From: Alteromonas gilva | Lineage (GTDB): Bacteria; Pseudomonadota; Gammaproteobacteria; Enterobacterales; Alteromonadaceae | DNA length: 64,000 bases | Direction: 5' to 3' | Assembly: GCF_028595265.1 (NCBI RefSeq) | Contig: NZ_JAQQXP010000001.1 | Span: 186,001-250,000 of the forward strand | Shown: positions 27,404 to 37,110 of the stretch, piece by piece | How the letters are laid out: the number at the start of each line of letters is the position of its first letter | Numbering within the stretch: the first letter of the stretch is position 1 | Notes under the pieces: generated by a model | Database searches by the model: none | Told to the model about the DNA's origin: nothing | What the model saw: only the letters and a program-made list of their open reading frames with translations | Translations under genes and position numbers: made by a program

Positions 27404-27862
27404 ATGACACAGCTAACCAAGGATACGTTTTGGCAGCACAGTGTAGCGGTTTACACTAAGGAAGGTGTTGCAAAGGCGTGTTTAACCCTGCAGGACCAGT
27501 ATCAGGTTAATGTTAATTTACTGCTGTTGCTGCATTGGTGTATAACCCATCAATATCAGGTCGATGACGCACTGCTCACCCGGCTCAGGCAGGCCGTGGC
27601 GCAAACCGATCCGGTTATTCAGGCGCATCGCCAGCAGCGGCGCAACGCTAAGGGCACAGAACACTATGAAACGCTTAAGGCCATGGAGTTAGAGCTGGAA
27701 GCGCAGCAACAGGCAGCGCTGGTCGCCGTACTTAATCAATCACAGCCCATCGATAAGGCTGGCGACAGCAGTGATAACCATAGCATTCAGGTCGGCAAGT
27801 GGCTCAACCTGCCCGATAGCCACCAAATCAGACAGTTAATCAGTAAAGTAATCAACACATGA
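27404..27862 (+). CDS. TIGR02444 family protein
   Basis: 152 residues, mostly alpha-helical. The N-terminal pattern FWQHSVAVYTKEGVAKACLT then LQDQYQVNVNLLLLLHWC fits TIGR02444/DUF2390, a family of unknown function found beside yheS in marine Gammaproteobacteria. It starts 2 nt after yheS and its stop overlaps the yheT start (ATGA), so it is part of the same operon. Confidence 0.86.
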   Translation: MTQLTKDTFWQHSVAVYTKEGVAKACLTLQDQYQVNVNLLLLLHWCITHQYQVDDALLTRLRQAVAQTDPVIQAHRQQRRNAKGTEHYETLKAMELELEAQQQAALVAVLNQSQPIDKAGDSSDNHSIQVGKWLNLPDSHQIRQLISKVINT

Positions 27863-28893
27863 CAACACCGTCTAGTCATACTCAAGGTTCTGCACACGGG
27901 CGAATAATACAAAGTAGTTTCAGGGCACCGCGCTGGGCTCGTAACCGCCACATTCAGACCATTTGGCCTCGCTTTCTGCAACAACGGTTACCGCTGAGTT
28001 ACACCACCGAGCGGGTTAAGCTCGACGACGGTGATTTTATTGACCTTGCCTGGGGGCCCGCACCGGCAACACTGACCGGCATGGTGGTGATGTTTCATGG
28101 TCTGGAAGGTTCCATTAAATCGCACTATGCCAACGATATGATGGCGACGCTAAGCGATAATGGCTGGCAGGTGGTGCTCATGCATTTTCGCGGCTGCAGC
28201 GGCGAGGTCAACCTCACATCCCGGGCGTATCATTCGGGAGAAACCGGCGATCCAACGTTTATTATTAACCAGTTGCACAAACGCTACCCCGATGTACCAA
28301 AGGTGGCACTGGGTTTCTCCCTCGGCGGTAACATGCTGCTTAAGCTGTTGGGGGAAAACCCCGATAGTCTGGGCCTTAAGGCGGCCGTGGCGGTCTCTGC
28401 GCCGTTAAAACTGGATGAATGCGCATCGAGCGTGGATCAGGGGTTTTCCAAAGTATACCAAAAGTACCTGATCCGCAGCATGAAGCAAAACCTATTGCAA
28501 AAAATGCAGCGCATTGACTATCGCGATATTCTGCAGATAAGCGCCCACGAGGTAAACAATATTCACACCTTTTGGCAGTTCGACGAGCGTGTCACTGCGC
28601 CTTTACATGGCTTTGCCGACGCGCGTGACTACTATGAGCAATGCAGTGCGTATTTTTATTTAAAAGCCATTCATAGCCCGACCCTGATTATTCATGCGCT
28701 GGACGATCCCTTTATGAATCACACAATTATACCGCCTGAATCAGAACTGGGCAGACACGTCACGGTTGAATTGAGCGAAAACGGCGGCCATGTTGGCTTT
28801 ATGTCTGGTACTCCCGCTCGCCCACAGATATGGTTGCAACAGCGGGTTAAACGCTATTTTTCTGATTTTTTGCCAACGCTGGAGTCACTATGA
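27859..28893 (+). CDS. yheT: YheT family alpha/beta hydrolase
   Basis: 344 residues. Family features are WARNRHIQTIWPRF near the N-terminus, FHGLEGS, HFRGCSGE, the nucleophile motif GFSLGGNML (Ser near residue 154), and a late His in ENGGHVGFM, with Asp in HALDDPFM. The substrate is unknown; YheT homologues are predicted carboxylesterases. It is coupled by ATGA overlaps to the genes on both sides. Confidence 0.94.
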   Translation: MTTPSSHTQGSAHGRIIQSSFRAPRWARNRHIQTIWPRFLQQRLPLSYTTERVKLDDGDFIDLAWGPAPATLTGMVVMFHGLEGSIKSHYANDMMATLSDNGWQVVLMHFRGCSGEVNLTSRAYHSGETGDPTFIINQLHKRYPDVPKVALGFSLGGNMLLKLLGENPDSLGLKAAVAVSAPLKLDECASSVDQGFSKVYQKYLIRSMKQNLLQKMQRIDYRDILQISAHEVNNIHTFWQFDERVTAPLHGFADARDYYEQCSAYFYLKAIHSPTLIIHALDDPFMNHTIIPPESELGRHVTVELSENGGHVGFMSGTPARPQIWLQQRVKRYFSDFLPTLESL

Positions 28894-29117
28894 TCATACC
28901 CATCGACGAGATCGCCGCAGAGACGTTGCACAACATTGCCAAAGAGTTTGTACTGCGTGAAGGCACCGATTATGGCGAGATTGAAACCGAACTCAGCACG
29001 AAGGTGGCACAGGTGGTATCACAGCTTAAAAGCGGTGAGGCACTGCTGGTGTATTCAGAGTTGCATGACACCGTAGACATACGCCCGGCGCGAGAGTACC
29101 GCGACGAAGCACAATAG
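28890..29117 (+). CDS. yheU: YheU family protein
   Basis: 75 residues. The pattern MIIPIDEIAAETLHNIAKEF, followed by VLREGTDYG, is the YheU signature. The function is unknown. Its start overlaps the yheT stop by 4 nt; it is the last gene of the operon, in the same order as in E. coli. Confidence 0.94.
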   Translation: MIIPIDEIAAETLHNIAKEFVLREGTDYGEIETELSTKVAQVVSQLKSGEALLVYSELHDTVDIRPAREYRDEAQ

Positions 29118-29148
29118 GTATTGCCCCCGGATGAGGACCTTGCACAAT

Positions 29149-29179
29149 AAAAAAACTCCGCCACGTCCGTGTGGCAGAG
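29149..29179 (-). terminator. Rho-independent terminator of the beta-barrel gene
   Basis: Read on the minus strand: stem CTCTGCCAC / GTGGCGGAG (one G-U pair) with a 6-nt loop, followed by TTTTTTT. It lies about 35 nt after the outer-membrane protein gene's stop codon. Confidence 0.9.
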
Positions 29180-29212
29180 CATGCAAACCTGATTCTTTTT
29201 AACGCACAGAGT

Positions 29213-29761
29213 TTAAAATACGTAGCGGCCAGACAGCTGAAATACGTCTGCATCGTCCATTAATTCGTAGTTGGCGCCAACGGCCAGTTGCGGGTTCAGG
29301 TAGTAATACGCCCCCGCTTTAAACGTCATGTCGCCTTCATCAATATCCAGGTAGCCAAGCTCGCCATTAACTTCTATGTCCGGGGTAATGAAGCTGCGAA
29401 CGCCGCCTACCAGACTGTAGCCGTTGTTGTCATAGTAATCAGAATCAATGCGCTCAAAATTAGCGCCCACGTAGACATCCGTCGTTGGGTTGAGTCTTAA
29501 CCGATAGCCACCACCGAGTGTGAGCGTAGTGAAGTCGGCGCTGCGACTTTCCGCCCAGCCATATTCGCCGTTCAGATAAAAGTGCTTATCGAGAGAATAT
29601 TTGCCATTAATTTGCAGGCCATCGGGGTCGAAACCGCCATCGCCGTCATAGCTCAGATAGCCGCCTTCCAGGTAACGCCAGTCAGGCGTCGCTGCTGTGC
29701 CCGGCACAGGAACAAACAAAAATGCCAGGGCTGCGCTGGTCAGAAATACCGTATTTTTCAT
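29213..29761 (-). CDS. Small outer-membrane beta-barrel protein
   Basis: 182 residues: signal peptide (about 1-23, cleavage GTA-AT), then alternating amphipathic strands rich in Tyr and Gly, ending in an aromatic residue (SGRYVF), as outer-membrane barrels do. Predicted about eight strands. The family is not clearly recognised, though it resembles the OmpA-like or YfaZ-like small barrels common in Alteromonadales. The gene is monocistronic with its own terminator. Confidence 0.8.
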   Translation of the reverse strand: MKNTVFLTSAALAFLFVPVPGTAATPDWRYLEGGYLSYDGDGGFDPDGLQINGKYSLDKHFYLNGEYGWAESRSADFTTLTLGGGYRLRLNPTTDVYVGANFERIDSDYYDNNGYSLVGGVRSFITPDIEVNGELGYLDIDEGDMTFKAGAYYYLNPQLAVGANYELMDDADVFQLSGRYVF

Positions 29762-30225
29762 CTTTACTACTCCGTTACTTGAAAACCTTGGTGTTTACAC
29801 TGCCATCGCAAGCTTCAGGCCAGGCTGTAAGTTAAACTCGCTGGATATAATTTTTATCTTTTATTTACAATGGTTTAGGTTTGCTAATCGTTGTGCTGGC
29901 ATTGTTGCCCGGGCGTAGTGCCGGCTATGCGTCTACCTATTTAGGTGATATTGTGTTGCAAATAAGCAACACTTTTGGGGATTAAACCATTCACGATAAC
30001 CAGAGGAACAGCGCGGTGCAGCAAGCAAACGTAGTACAGCTGATGTGTAAGTTATTGTTTTTCTGTGGCTAAAAAATGCAGTTGAACTGAATAGACCAGA
30101 TTGGATCGGCTTTTGCTCAATACCTCTGCATAAGCTTTTCGCATCGGTCTTAAAGCATGTAGCAGTGCTGAAGGTACCAAGGTAACGACTTTCACACGAC
30201 TGCTTTACATCAAACGGAGATAACA
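29762..30225. other. 464-bp divergent intergenic region before opgG
   Basis: It holds a hairpin GTGTTGC-AAATAA-GCAACAC at 29953-29972 followed by TTTT on the plus strand, resembling a weak terminator or attenuator although no plus-strand gene precedes it. A minus-strand open frame at 29933-30262 runs into opgG and shows no family pattern, so I call no gene. Confidence 0.45.
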
Positions 30226-31857
30226 ATGCCAACAACCAATCGGTTATTAGTTTTACCAGCAATGTTGACGGCTAACGATCATCATCAATATGGTCTTCGC
30301 GGTAGTGCGCTGCTGCGCCGCATGCTTGCGTGCGTCACCATGTTTTTATTTGGCTCAGCCATGGCGCTGGCTGAGCCCGTCTCGGAAAATAATTTACCGC
30401 CCGCGTCAGCGCCTATTTTGCATAGCATCATCAATGATGCCCGCGCATCAGCGCAGCAAGACTACGAGATGACAGATCATAACCTGGCTGACGAGCTCAA
30501 AGACATGAGTTATGAGAACTATCGTGAAATTCGTTTCGATAGTGAAGACAGTTTATGGCGTGGCGTTAATAACTTTGAAGTGCAGTTTTTTCATCCCGGA
30601 TTTTTGTACCAGCAACCGGTGAGTATTTTTACGGTTGGCGCCGATAATCAGGCGCAGCCTCTGCCATTTTCCCCGCAATCATTTAACTACACCGGTTCGG
30701 CGCAGCCGCTTGCTAAAGTCACCAAAGAAAGCGATGGCTATGCTGGGTTCAGAGTGCACTACCCGATTAAAAATAAGCAATACAAAGATGAATTTGCCGT
30801 GTTTCTGGGCGCGTCTTACTTTCGCTTAGTGGGTAAAGAGCATGTCTATGGGTTGTCTGCCCGTGGCCTGGCTATCGACACAGGGATGCCAGAAGGTGAG
30901 GAGTTTCCGCACTTTACATCGTTTTGGCTGATTGAGCCTGACGATGGCGATGCAATGATTATTTATGCCCGCTTAGAAAGCCCGTCGGTGAGCGCCGCTT
31001 ACAAGTTTACCGTGATGCCCGGTCGCCAAACCACTATGCAGGTAGAAAGCTGGTTGTTTGCCCGGGAAGACGTTACCAAACTGGGTATCGCGCCCTTTAC
31101 CAGCATGTTTTTGTACGGCGAAAACACCGCGGTAAAACCCGATGACTACCGCCCGGAGGTACACGACAGCGATGGTATGGTGTTGCGCACCAGCAATGGC
31201 GAGCAAATCTGGCGAGTGCTGACCAATCCTGCCCAGTTGCAAATTACGTCGTTAAGCGATAATGCTCCGGCGGGCTTTGGCATGCTCCAGCGTGACACCC
31301 GCTTTGCCAGCTATTTGGATGGCGAGGCCAATTACCATCAGCGCCCCGGACTGTGGGTCACCCCCAAAACCGGCTTTGGCGAAGGTCGTTTAGAGCTGGT
31401 GGAAATTCCTACGCAATCGGAAACTCACGACAATATTGTGGCGTACTGGGTGCCGGCAGAGCCCCTACTGTCTGGCGAAAGCCGTTACTTTGCTTATCAG
31501 CTCGACACTGTGACCGGCAACAAAGAATCAACGCTGGCAACGGTGGTTCGCACCCGTCAGGGGGCAGCGGTGTTGCCAGGCGAAAAAAATAAGCAGGTTA
31601 AATCCCGCCGTTTTGCGGTGGACTTCGCCGTCCCCGAAAATCTGAAAATCGAAGCGGAGGCACTTAACCTGGCGGTGGAAACTAACCAGGGGCAAATTCA
31701 CCACGCGCGGGTGTACCCGGTAAATGACGGCAATCTGCTGCGCGCCACATTTTTGCTAACCCCTCAGAAAGCCCAACCTGCCGATATGCGTGTGTATCTT
31801 CAGCAGGACAATCAACTAATTAGTGAGGTTTGGAACTATGTCTATCATGCACAATAA
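30226..31857 (+). CDS. opgG: Glucan biosynthesis protein OpgG
   Basis: Periplasmic protein needed for osmoregulated periplasmic glucan synthesis, probably shaping or branching the beta-1,2 backbone. 543 residues, with a long N-region signal peptide (hydrophobic core LACVTMFLFGSAMALA, about 35-49). Family features are YENYREIRFD, the LFHPGF-like FFHPGFLY, FLGASYFRLVG and GLSARGLAIDTG. CGGAGA lies before the ATG. Its last 20 nt overlap opgH, as is usual for the opgGH (mdoGH) pair. Confidence 0.95.
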   Translation: MPTTNRLLVLPAMLTANDHHQYGLRGSALLRRMLACVTMFLFGSAMALAEPVSENNLPPASAPILHSIINDARASAQQDYEMTDHNLADELKDMSYENYREIRFDSEDSLWRGVNNFEVQFFHPGFLYQQPVSIFTVGADNQAQPLPFSPQSFNYTGSAQPLAKVTKESDGYAGFRVHYPIKNKQYKDEFAVFLGASYFRLVGKEHVYGLSARGLAIDTGMPEGEEFPHFTSFWLIEPDDGDAMIIYARLESPSVSAAYKFTVMPGRQTTMQVESWLFAREDVTKLGIAPFTSMFLYGENTAVKPDDYRPEVHDSDGMVLRTSNGEQIWRVLTNPAQLQITSLSDNAPAGFGMLQRDTRFASYLDGEANYHQRPGLWVTPKTGFGEGRLELVEIPTQSETHDNIVAYWVPAEPLLSGESRYFAYQLDTVTGNKESTLATVVRTRQGAAVLPGEKNKQVKSRRFAVDFAVPENLKIEAEALNLAVETNQGQIHHARVYPVNDGNLLRATFLLTPQKAQPADMRVYLQQDNQLISEVWNYVYHAQ

Positions 31858-33808
31858 TGCTCACTTGAATTCGCGCAATACCTCGCCCAATGTGCCTTCA
31901 ACGCTGCAGACGTTTGGCGCCGGCGCACGGTTATTGATGATGGCGCTTCTGGTCTTACCCACTGCGGGTCTGGCGACCTGGAGCCTGTACGAAATCTTTA
32001 AACCCAATCACCTTACCGCGCTGGAAACCGCGCAACTGGGCCTTAGTATGCTGCTGTTTATCTGGCTGGCGATGTCGTTCTGGACAGCGGCGATTGGTTT
32101 CGTGCTTAAGCTTTTTAATATTGATCCACTGAGCCTGCGTAAAGCCTTACCGGCGCCCGACACCGGAGCAGAATTATGCCAGCGTCACGCGGTGGTCATG
32201 CCGGTTTACAACGAAGATACACGGCGCATTATGGTGGGATTTGAGGCCTGTGTTCGTGAGCTGGCAGAAACCAGCAATGGCAAACAGTTTGATTTTTACA
32301 TGCTCAGTGACACCACCGAGCCGGCCAGGGCAGAAGCCGAACTCAATGCCTGGCAGGCGCTGACGTCGCGCTTAGGTATTTATAGTGAGCAGGTGTTTTA
32401 CCGTCGACGCGAGCAAAACACCGGCCGTAAGGTGGGTAACCTGGCCGATTTTTGTCAGCGCTGGGGAAGTCGTTACGAAGCGATGATTGTACTGGATGCT
32501 GACAGTGTCATGTCGGGTGAGCGCATGGCCGATCTGGCTTACCGTATTGAGCAAAACCCCGACACGGCATTGATACAAACCATCCCTATGCCGGTCCGTC
32601 AGAATACCTTTTTCGCCCGCTTTGTGCAGTTTGCAGCGCATTTATACAGTCCAATGCTGGCGACCGGGCTGTCGTTCTGGCAAACCGACAGTGCAAATTA
32701 CTGGGGGCATAACGCGATCATTCGTATTGCGCCTTTCATCCAGCACTGTGGTTTACCTACCCTGGCCGGTAAAGCGCCTTTTGGTGGCGAAATCCTCAGT
32801 CACGACTTTGTTGAAGCCGCGCTGTTGCGCCGGGCCGGATGGCAGGCTTATTTGCTTACCGATACCACCGGCAGCTATGAAGAAGTACCGTCCAATATGC
32901 TCGAGTACGCCACCCGTGACCGCCGCTGGGTGCAGGGCAATATTCAACACCTGGGGTTACTCAGCATTAAAGGCCTGAAACTGACCAGCCGCTTGCACTT
33001 TTTATTTGGCGCTTTTGCGTATATGTCATCGCTACTGCTGCTACTGGTGCTGGCCTTTGGTACTGCCGATGCCCTCTACCGTGCCTTAACACCGGTGGCG
33101 TTCTTTTCCGCCGAGTACCAGCTATTCCCCGATTGGCAGATAGCGCGGCAAGGTCTCATGTTCGCCACCATGTGGATGACCGTCGCACTGTTGTTTATGC
33201 CTAAAATACTGGGGTTAGTGCTGGCAATCATACAGCGTCGTAATGAGTTTGGCGGCGTGTGGCGCCTGCTCAAAGGCGGCATAATGGAGCTGGCGATGGC
33301 CATTATCATTGCACCGCTAATGATGTTTTATCACAGTTATTTTGTGCTCAGCGTGTTTGTAGGGCACTCGGTAAAATGGGAAGCACAAGCTCGCGAAGGT
33401 AGCATGGTGCCCTGGTTAACATCGTTAAGACGCGGTTATGTAGCAACCCTCGTTGCGCTGGTATGGGGGGGTGTCACCTTTTACTATACGCCCGGCTTAT
33501 TTACCTGGTTGCTGCCGGTATTATCGGGCCTGCTGCTGGCCGCCCCGCTTATTCGCCTGACCTCAAGCCCGACATTAGGCCAAATGAGCAAGCGCGCCGG
33601 CATATTTGTTATTCAGGATGAACTGAATGAATGCCGGGCGCTTAAACGGGTTCGCCGCGGTATGGCAAATATCAGTTACAGCGAAACGGATATTCTGTAT
33701 GCATCGGTGCCAGCACTGCCGGCAACAGCCTGGCGGCCCATGATCATTCAGGACTTTACCGTGTACCCCGACACTCGCCTGCCGCTAGCGGCGCAGACGG
33801 CGACCTAG
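31838..33808 (+). CDS. opgH: Glucans biosynthesis glucosyltransferase OpgH
   Basis: Inner-membrane GT2-family glucosyltransferase making the linear beta-1,2 glucan backbone from UDP-glucose. About 656 residues from ATG 31838, with GAGG nine bases upstream; a GTG at 31823 is less likely. It has two N-terminal TM segments, a catalytic domain with VVMPVYNEDT, VLDADSVM (DxD) and RDRRWVQGN (QxxRW type), then about six C-terminal TM segments. It overlaps opgG by 20 nt. Confidence 0.95.
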   Translation: MSIMHNNAHLNSRNTSPNVPSTLQTFGAGARLLMMALLVLPTAGLATWSLYEIFKPNHLTALETAQLGLSMLLFIWLAMSFWTAAIGFVLKLFNIDPLSLRKALPAPDTGAELCQRHAVVMPVYNEDTRRIMVGFEACVRELAETSNGKQFDFYMLSDTTEPARAEAELNAWQALTSRLGIYSEQVFYRRREQNTGRKVGNLADFCQRWGSRYEAMIVLDADSVMSGERMADLAYRIEQNPDTALIQTIPMPVRQNTFFARFVQFAAHLYSPMLATGLSFWQTDSANYWGHNAIIRIAPFIQHCGLPTLAGKAPFGGEILSHDFVEAALLRRAGWQAYLLTDTTGSYEEVPSNMLEYATRDRRWVQGNIQHLGLLSIKGLKLTSRLHFLFGAFAYMSSLLLLLVLAFGTADALYRALTPVAFFSAEYQLFPDWQIARQGLMFATMWMTVALLFMPKILGLVLAIIQRRNEFGGVWRLLKGGIMELAMAIIIAPLMMFYHSYFVLSVFVGHSVKWEAQAREGSMVPWLTSLRRGYVATLVALVWGGVTFYYTPGLFTWLLPVLSGLLLAAPLIRLTSSPTLGQMSKRAGIFVIQDELNECRALKRVRRGMANISYSETDILYASVPALPATAWRPMIIQDFTVYPDTRLPLAAQTAT

Positions 33809-33849
33809 CCACCCCTGGCAACAGCTTTACAGGCTGCATAGTAATACCG

Positions 33850-33873
33850 TTAGCCGGCTTTGAGGCCGGCTAA
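33850..33873 (+). terminator. Hairpin after opgGH
   Basis: Perfect 9-bp stem TTAGCCGGC / GCCGGCTAA with a 6-nt loop, 42 nt after the opgH stop. No T run follows, so it may act in 3' end stabilisation or as a weak terminator. Confidence 0.6.
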
Positions 33874-34064
33874 ATAGCGCTTGCCTCGCGCGTTAATGGT
33901 GAGCTGGCCGCAATACCGACTGTCGGTGGCAGCAGTAGTATGCCCCGGCATTACAATTAAATCGCCCTGATGCGGTAATCCGCTGCGACTAACTAAAATC
34001 TTCGATTGAATTGATTCGTAATGAAGGACACACTTAAGCCTGTGATTATATAAGAGGCTATCAA

Positions 34065-35717
34065 ATGACCGGACGTTGGTCGTTAAAAACCCGTTTTACA
34101 CTGTTAGTGGTGGCATTGGTCAGCGGCTCTATACTGCTTTTGAGCGGGCTCGTTTATAGCGTTTCCTCAGAGTACATTCGAAACTCAATTGGCGAATCAA
34201 TGGTTGAGCGCTCCGATCACCTGGCTGCGCAACTCGATCAGGATATGGCTGCCAGAGTGCAGGAAATATTGCTACTGACCAGCTTGTATCAGACCAATAA
34301 TCAGCTTTCCGACGATGAAATTCGTGCTCAGCTCGAGCAAATACAAGCGCAGCACAGTGTCGCGTCGTGGATAGGGTTATTAAATAGTGAGGGCATAGTA
34401 CGCGTTGCTACGGGGGGCATTCTCGAAGGCGTCAATATTGCCCATCGACCGGTGTTTCAATCAGGCAGCCAACAGCTGTGGTTAGGTGATGTACACGATG
34501 CAATATTGCTCTCTAAACTGTTACCTAATCCCTCGGGCGAACCCATAAAGTTTGTTGATGTAGCTGCACCCTTGCGAGGCGAAAATGGCGCCCTGGAGGG
34601 CGTGCTGGCCATGCACTTAAGCTGGGAATGGGCTGTGAAAGTTATGCAGTCTATGTTTGAGTCGAACCACACAAAAGCTTATCCGCTGGAATATTTTGTG
34701 CTCAGCGAAAGTCATACGATATTACTGGGACCCAAAGCATCGATAGGTACGCCTATCAGTCGTCTTGTTGATTTAGAGCATGCCTCGCAAGAAGATAATG
34801 GCGGCTGGAACATTCGCCAATGGTCAGATGGCCGTTATCTCACCGCAATGAGTAAAACCAAAGGGTATGCAGAGTATGCCGGTTTAGGTTGGGATGTCGT
34901 GGTCAGAGTGCCGGAGCAAAACGCGTTTGCGCCGGTCAATTTACTGCAAGTCAAAATTGCCATATTAGGCGTCATTATGCTGTTGATATTTGCCGGCACC
35001 GGATGGTTCTTTACGGCGCGCTTCTCTGATCCGCTGGTGCGACTGGCCAGAGCGGCTGATAAAATCAAAACGTTGCAGGATGAAACTACAATCCCTGAAG
35101 AGCATGCCTCGCTCGAAATCGAAGGCTTATCCAGATCATTGAATGAATTATTGCTGCGGTTGAAGTCGCAGCGGGAAGAAATTGACGATCTAGAAGATAT
35201 TGTGCATACCGATCCTTTAACCGGTTTGCCTAATCGTGCATTTTTAAAAGAGTATTTGCAGCATTTAACCCCCGAAGCAAAGCGCAACAATTTAGCTATT
35301 GGCTTGCTCTACATTGACCTTGATAGCTTTAAAGAGGTCAACGATACCCTTGGTCATCACGCCGGTGATATTCTGCTGCAAACGGTGTCGAAAAGATTAA
35401 CCGACGTTATTCGTGGTGAGGACATTGTGGCCCGTATCGGCGGCGATGAATTTGTTATGGTGGTAAAAAGCAGCCGCGCCGATATCGAGAGCTTACTGGC
35501 CGATTTAGGCTCAAGAGCGGTTAAACAGATATCCGGAGCCACCGATGTCGGTGAGGACCAGGATGTTCAGATTGGCGGCAGTGTGGGTGCAGCCTGGTGG
35601 CCGCACCATAGCCGCGATATTAACACTGTCGCTAAATATGCCGACGAAGCGCTCTATCAGGCTAAACGAAATGGTAAGGGGCAATTTCAGCTTTATCATT
35701 CGACCAGTGAGGAATAA
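34065..35717 (+). CDS. Membrane-bound diguanylate cyclase with Cache-like sensor, HAMP and GGDEF
   Basis: 550 residues. TM1 (about 9-29) and TM2 (about 301-323) flank a periplasmic sensor of about 270 residues that looks like a double-Cache domain. A HAMP segment follows TM2 (FSDPLVRLARAADKI) and then a GGDEF domain starting at DPLTGLPNRAFL. The active-site GGDEF is intact at 459-463, and an I-site RxxD (R450-GE-D453) lies five residues before it, so product inhibition by c-di-GMP is expected. No EAL domain. Predicted to make c-di-GMP in response to an unknown ligand. AGAGG precedes the ATG. Confidence 0.93.
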   Translation: MTGRWSLKTRFTLLVVALVSGSILLLSGLVYSVSSEYIRNSIGESMVERSDHLAAQLDQDMAARVQEILLLTSLYQTNNQLSDDEIRAQLEQIQAQHSVASWIGLLNSEGIVRVATGGILEGVNIAHRPVFQSGSQQLWLGDVHDAILLSKLLPNPSGEPIKFVDVAAPLRGENGALEGVLAMHLSWEWAVKVMQSMFESNHTKAYPLEYFVLSESHTILLGPKASIGTPISRLVDLEHASQEDNGGWNIRQWSDGRYLTAMSKTKGYAEYAGLGWDVVVRVPEQNAFAPVNLLQVKIAILGVIMLLIFAGTGWFFTARFSDPLVRLARAADKIKTLQDETTIPEEHASLEIEGLSRSLNELLLRLKSQREEIDDLEDIVHTDPLTGLPNRAFLKEYLQHLTPEAKRNNLAIGLLYIDLDSFKEVNDTLGHHAGDILLQTVSKRLTDVIRGEDIVARIGGDEFVMVVKSSRADIESLLADLGSRAVKQISGATDVGEDQDVQIGGSVGAAWWPHHSRDINTVAKYADEALYQAKRNGKGQFQLYHSTSEE

Positions 35718-36038
35718 CCGGGCGGCCGCCCCTTTATACAATTACTGGTGGACAGGTATGTTGAACGCGAACACCAGCTTACCGCTTACAGCCTACAACT
35801 GATTTGGTTACTAACGGACCCTGTTTTTCCCGCAAGCATTTAACATAAAGTAAATGCTTACACACTTTGAGCGTTAGATTTAGTAATGATTAAACGCAAC
35901 AACACAAATATCAGGCGCGCCTCTTTGTCTGCTGTAAGCACAATACCAGCGGCGCCACCTACGCTTATCGTTGAGAAATAAGCGGTTGTGTGTATTATAA
36001 TTAACAGAGCATGATCAAAAGATGGCAGGAGCAAGGTA
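35718..36038. other. 321-bp intergenic region
   Basis: Non-coding by my reading. It contains a perfect 9-bp inverted repeat AAGCATTTA / TAAATGCTT (35834-35842 and 35851-35859, 8-nt spacer), possibly a terminator for the cyclase gene or a regulatory site. Nothing else is recognised. Confidence 0.45.
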
Positions 36039-36344
36039 ATGCAAGTGGGTACAAGGATATCAATACCGGTATTGCAGACAACGCGGCTACGGACGCTCTG
36101 TATTTTAGGTGTTTACCTGTTACTGACAGGGTGCGTCACCAATAAAGAAATGGTGATTGTGGAGTCTGGTGTGAAAATTGAGTGCAGAGGACTGTTTACC
36201 ACCAATGATGACGACTGTGATCAGGCTTATTCCTTCGCTAATGGCATGCACGACCACTACGAGCAGCAATTGAAACCGATGCATGAACGCCAGGATATCC
36301 TGAGTGAGCAGATGCGCGAGTACAATCAGTCCGGTCGGCATTAA
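36039..36344 (+). CDS. Small lipoprotein, unknown function
   Basis: 101 residues. The hydrophobic N-terminal segment ends in lipobox LLTGC (C32), so the mature protein is about 70 residues and lipid-anchored. It has two further Cys (C50, C59 region: ECRGLF and DDDCDQAY) that could form a disulfide. I do not recognise the family. A GGAGCAAGG ribosome-binding stretch precedes the ATG, and a strong terminator follows. Confidence 0.75.
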   Translation: MQVGTRISIPVLQTTRLRTLCILGVYLLLTGCVTNKEMVIVESGVKIECRGLFTTNDDDCDQAYSFANGMHDHYEQQLKPMHERQDILSEQMREYNQSGRH

Positions 36345-36479
36345 CCTGTCCATACGTTGTGGGCATAGGCTGATAATCAGGCTCGGTGGCGAGCGCATTC
36401 CTAAAAAGCCTATTCGCCCTGGGCGCCGAAAAGTCCGGATTGCACAGCGAGTCAGCACTCGCTAATCGCACAGAAAACA

Positions 36480-36507
36480 AAAAAGGAGCAATCACTTGCT
36501 CCTTTTT
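36480..36507. terminator. Bidirectional Rho-independent terminator
   Basis: 12-bp stem AAAAAGGAGCAA / TTGCTCCTTTTT with TCAC loop, between the small lipoprotein gene and the convergent YceI gene, whose stop codon is 19 nt away. Confidence 0.92.
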
Positions 36508-36525
36508 GCTATGCGTGGACGCTGG

Positions 36526-37095
36526 CTACATTTCAAATGTCACCGAGAAAGTCACCGGTGAAGTATGCGTAATACTCTTTAAGCCGGCGATGTCTTGTAA
36601 CATGTCAAGGCCTGCGGCTAAACCAAAGGTTTCTGCGCCAATCAAGGTTGGTGACACGGTACTGACAACCAGGGTGTCGTCGGCAACCTTACTGACACTG
36701 ACATTAAAGCTGACAGGAGCTTCGATGCCGTGCAGCGATAACGTGCCGTCTACCTTGGCCATTTTGCTGAGCCCGGTATCAAGGCTCATTAATTCTTCAG
36801 GTACGCTTGCCGTAAAGGTGGCAGTGGGGAATTTTGCCACATTAAACAGCTTTTCCTGCATGCGCGTATCGCGAATGGCAATAGAGGTGTTCACGGAACT
36901 CAGTGGTACCTCGATAGTCAGCTGACCGGCGTCAGTCACGGTGCCGGATAACTCCCCGAAACTGTGCACCTCAGTAACTTGTGCATTTTTCGTTGACATA
37001 AAATGCAGGCTCGATTGCTCGGCATTCACTGACCAGTCGGCAAACACAGGGCTGGCCAACAGGCCGCTGAGAAGAACAAGTGATTGTTTAATCAT
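36526..37095 (-). CDS. YceI family periplasmic protein
   Basis: 189 residues: signal peptide (about 1-19, cleavage VFA-DW), then a lipocalin-like YceI domain of about 170 residues with LHFMSTKNAQVTEVHSFGEL, the conserved ...VNTSIAIRDTRMQEKLFNV..KFPTATF region and VDGTLSLHGI. YceI proteins bind isoprenoid-type lipids in their barrel; the ligand here is unknown. AAGGAGT precedes the ATG. It is encoded 15 nt after cysQ on the same strand but with a signal peptide and its own ribosome-binding site. Confidence 0.9.
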   Translation of the reverse strand: MIKQSLVLLSGLLASPVFADWSVNAEQSSLHFMSTKNAQVTEVHSFGELSGTVTDAGQLTIEVPLSSVNTSIAIRDTRMQEKLFNVAKFPTATFTASVPEELMSLDTGLSKMAKVDGTLSLHGIEAPVSFNVSVSKVADDTLVVSTVSPTLIGAETFGLAAGLDMLQDIAGLKSITHTSPVTFSVTFEM

Positions 37096-37110
37096 AAAAA
37101 TACTGACTCC

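Noticed and set aside
29933..30262. 109-codon minus-strand frame upstream of opgG
   Set aside because: It overlaps the opgG start region in antisense, has low-complexity composition and no family likeness.
33840..34064. Minus-strand open frame after opgH ending ...DSRYCGQLTINARGKRYLAG, with GDLIVMPGH
   Set aside because: It reads protein-like and stays open for over 60 codons, but has no start codon with ribosome-binding site, runs antisense into the cyclase gene, and contains the 33850 hairpin; at most a gene remnant.
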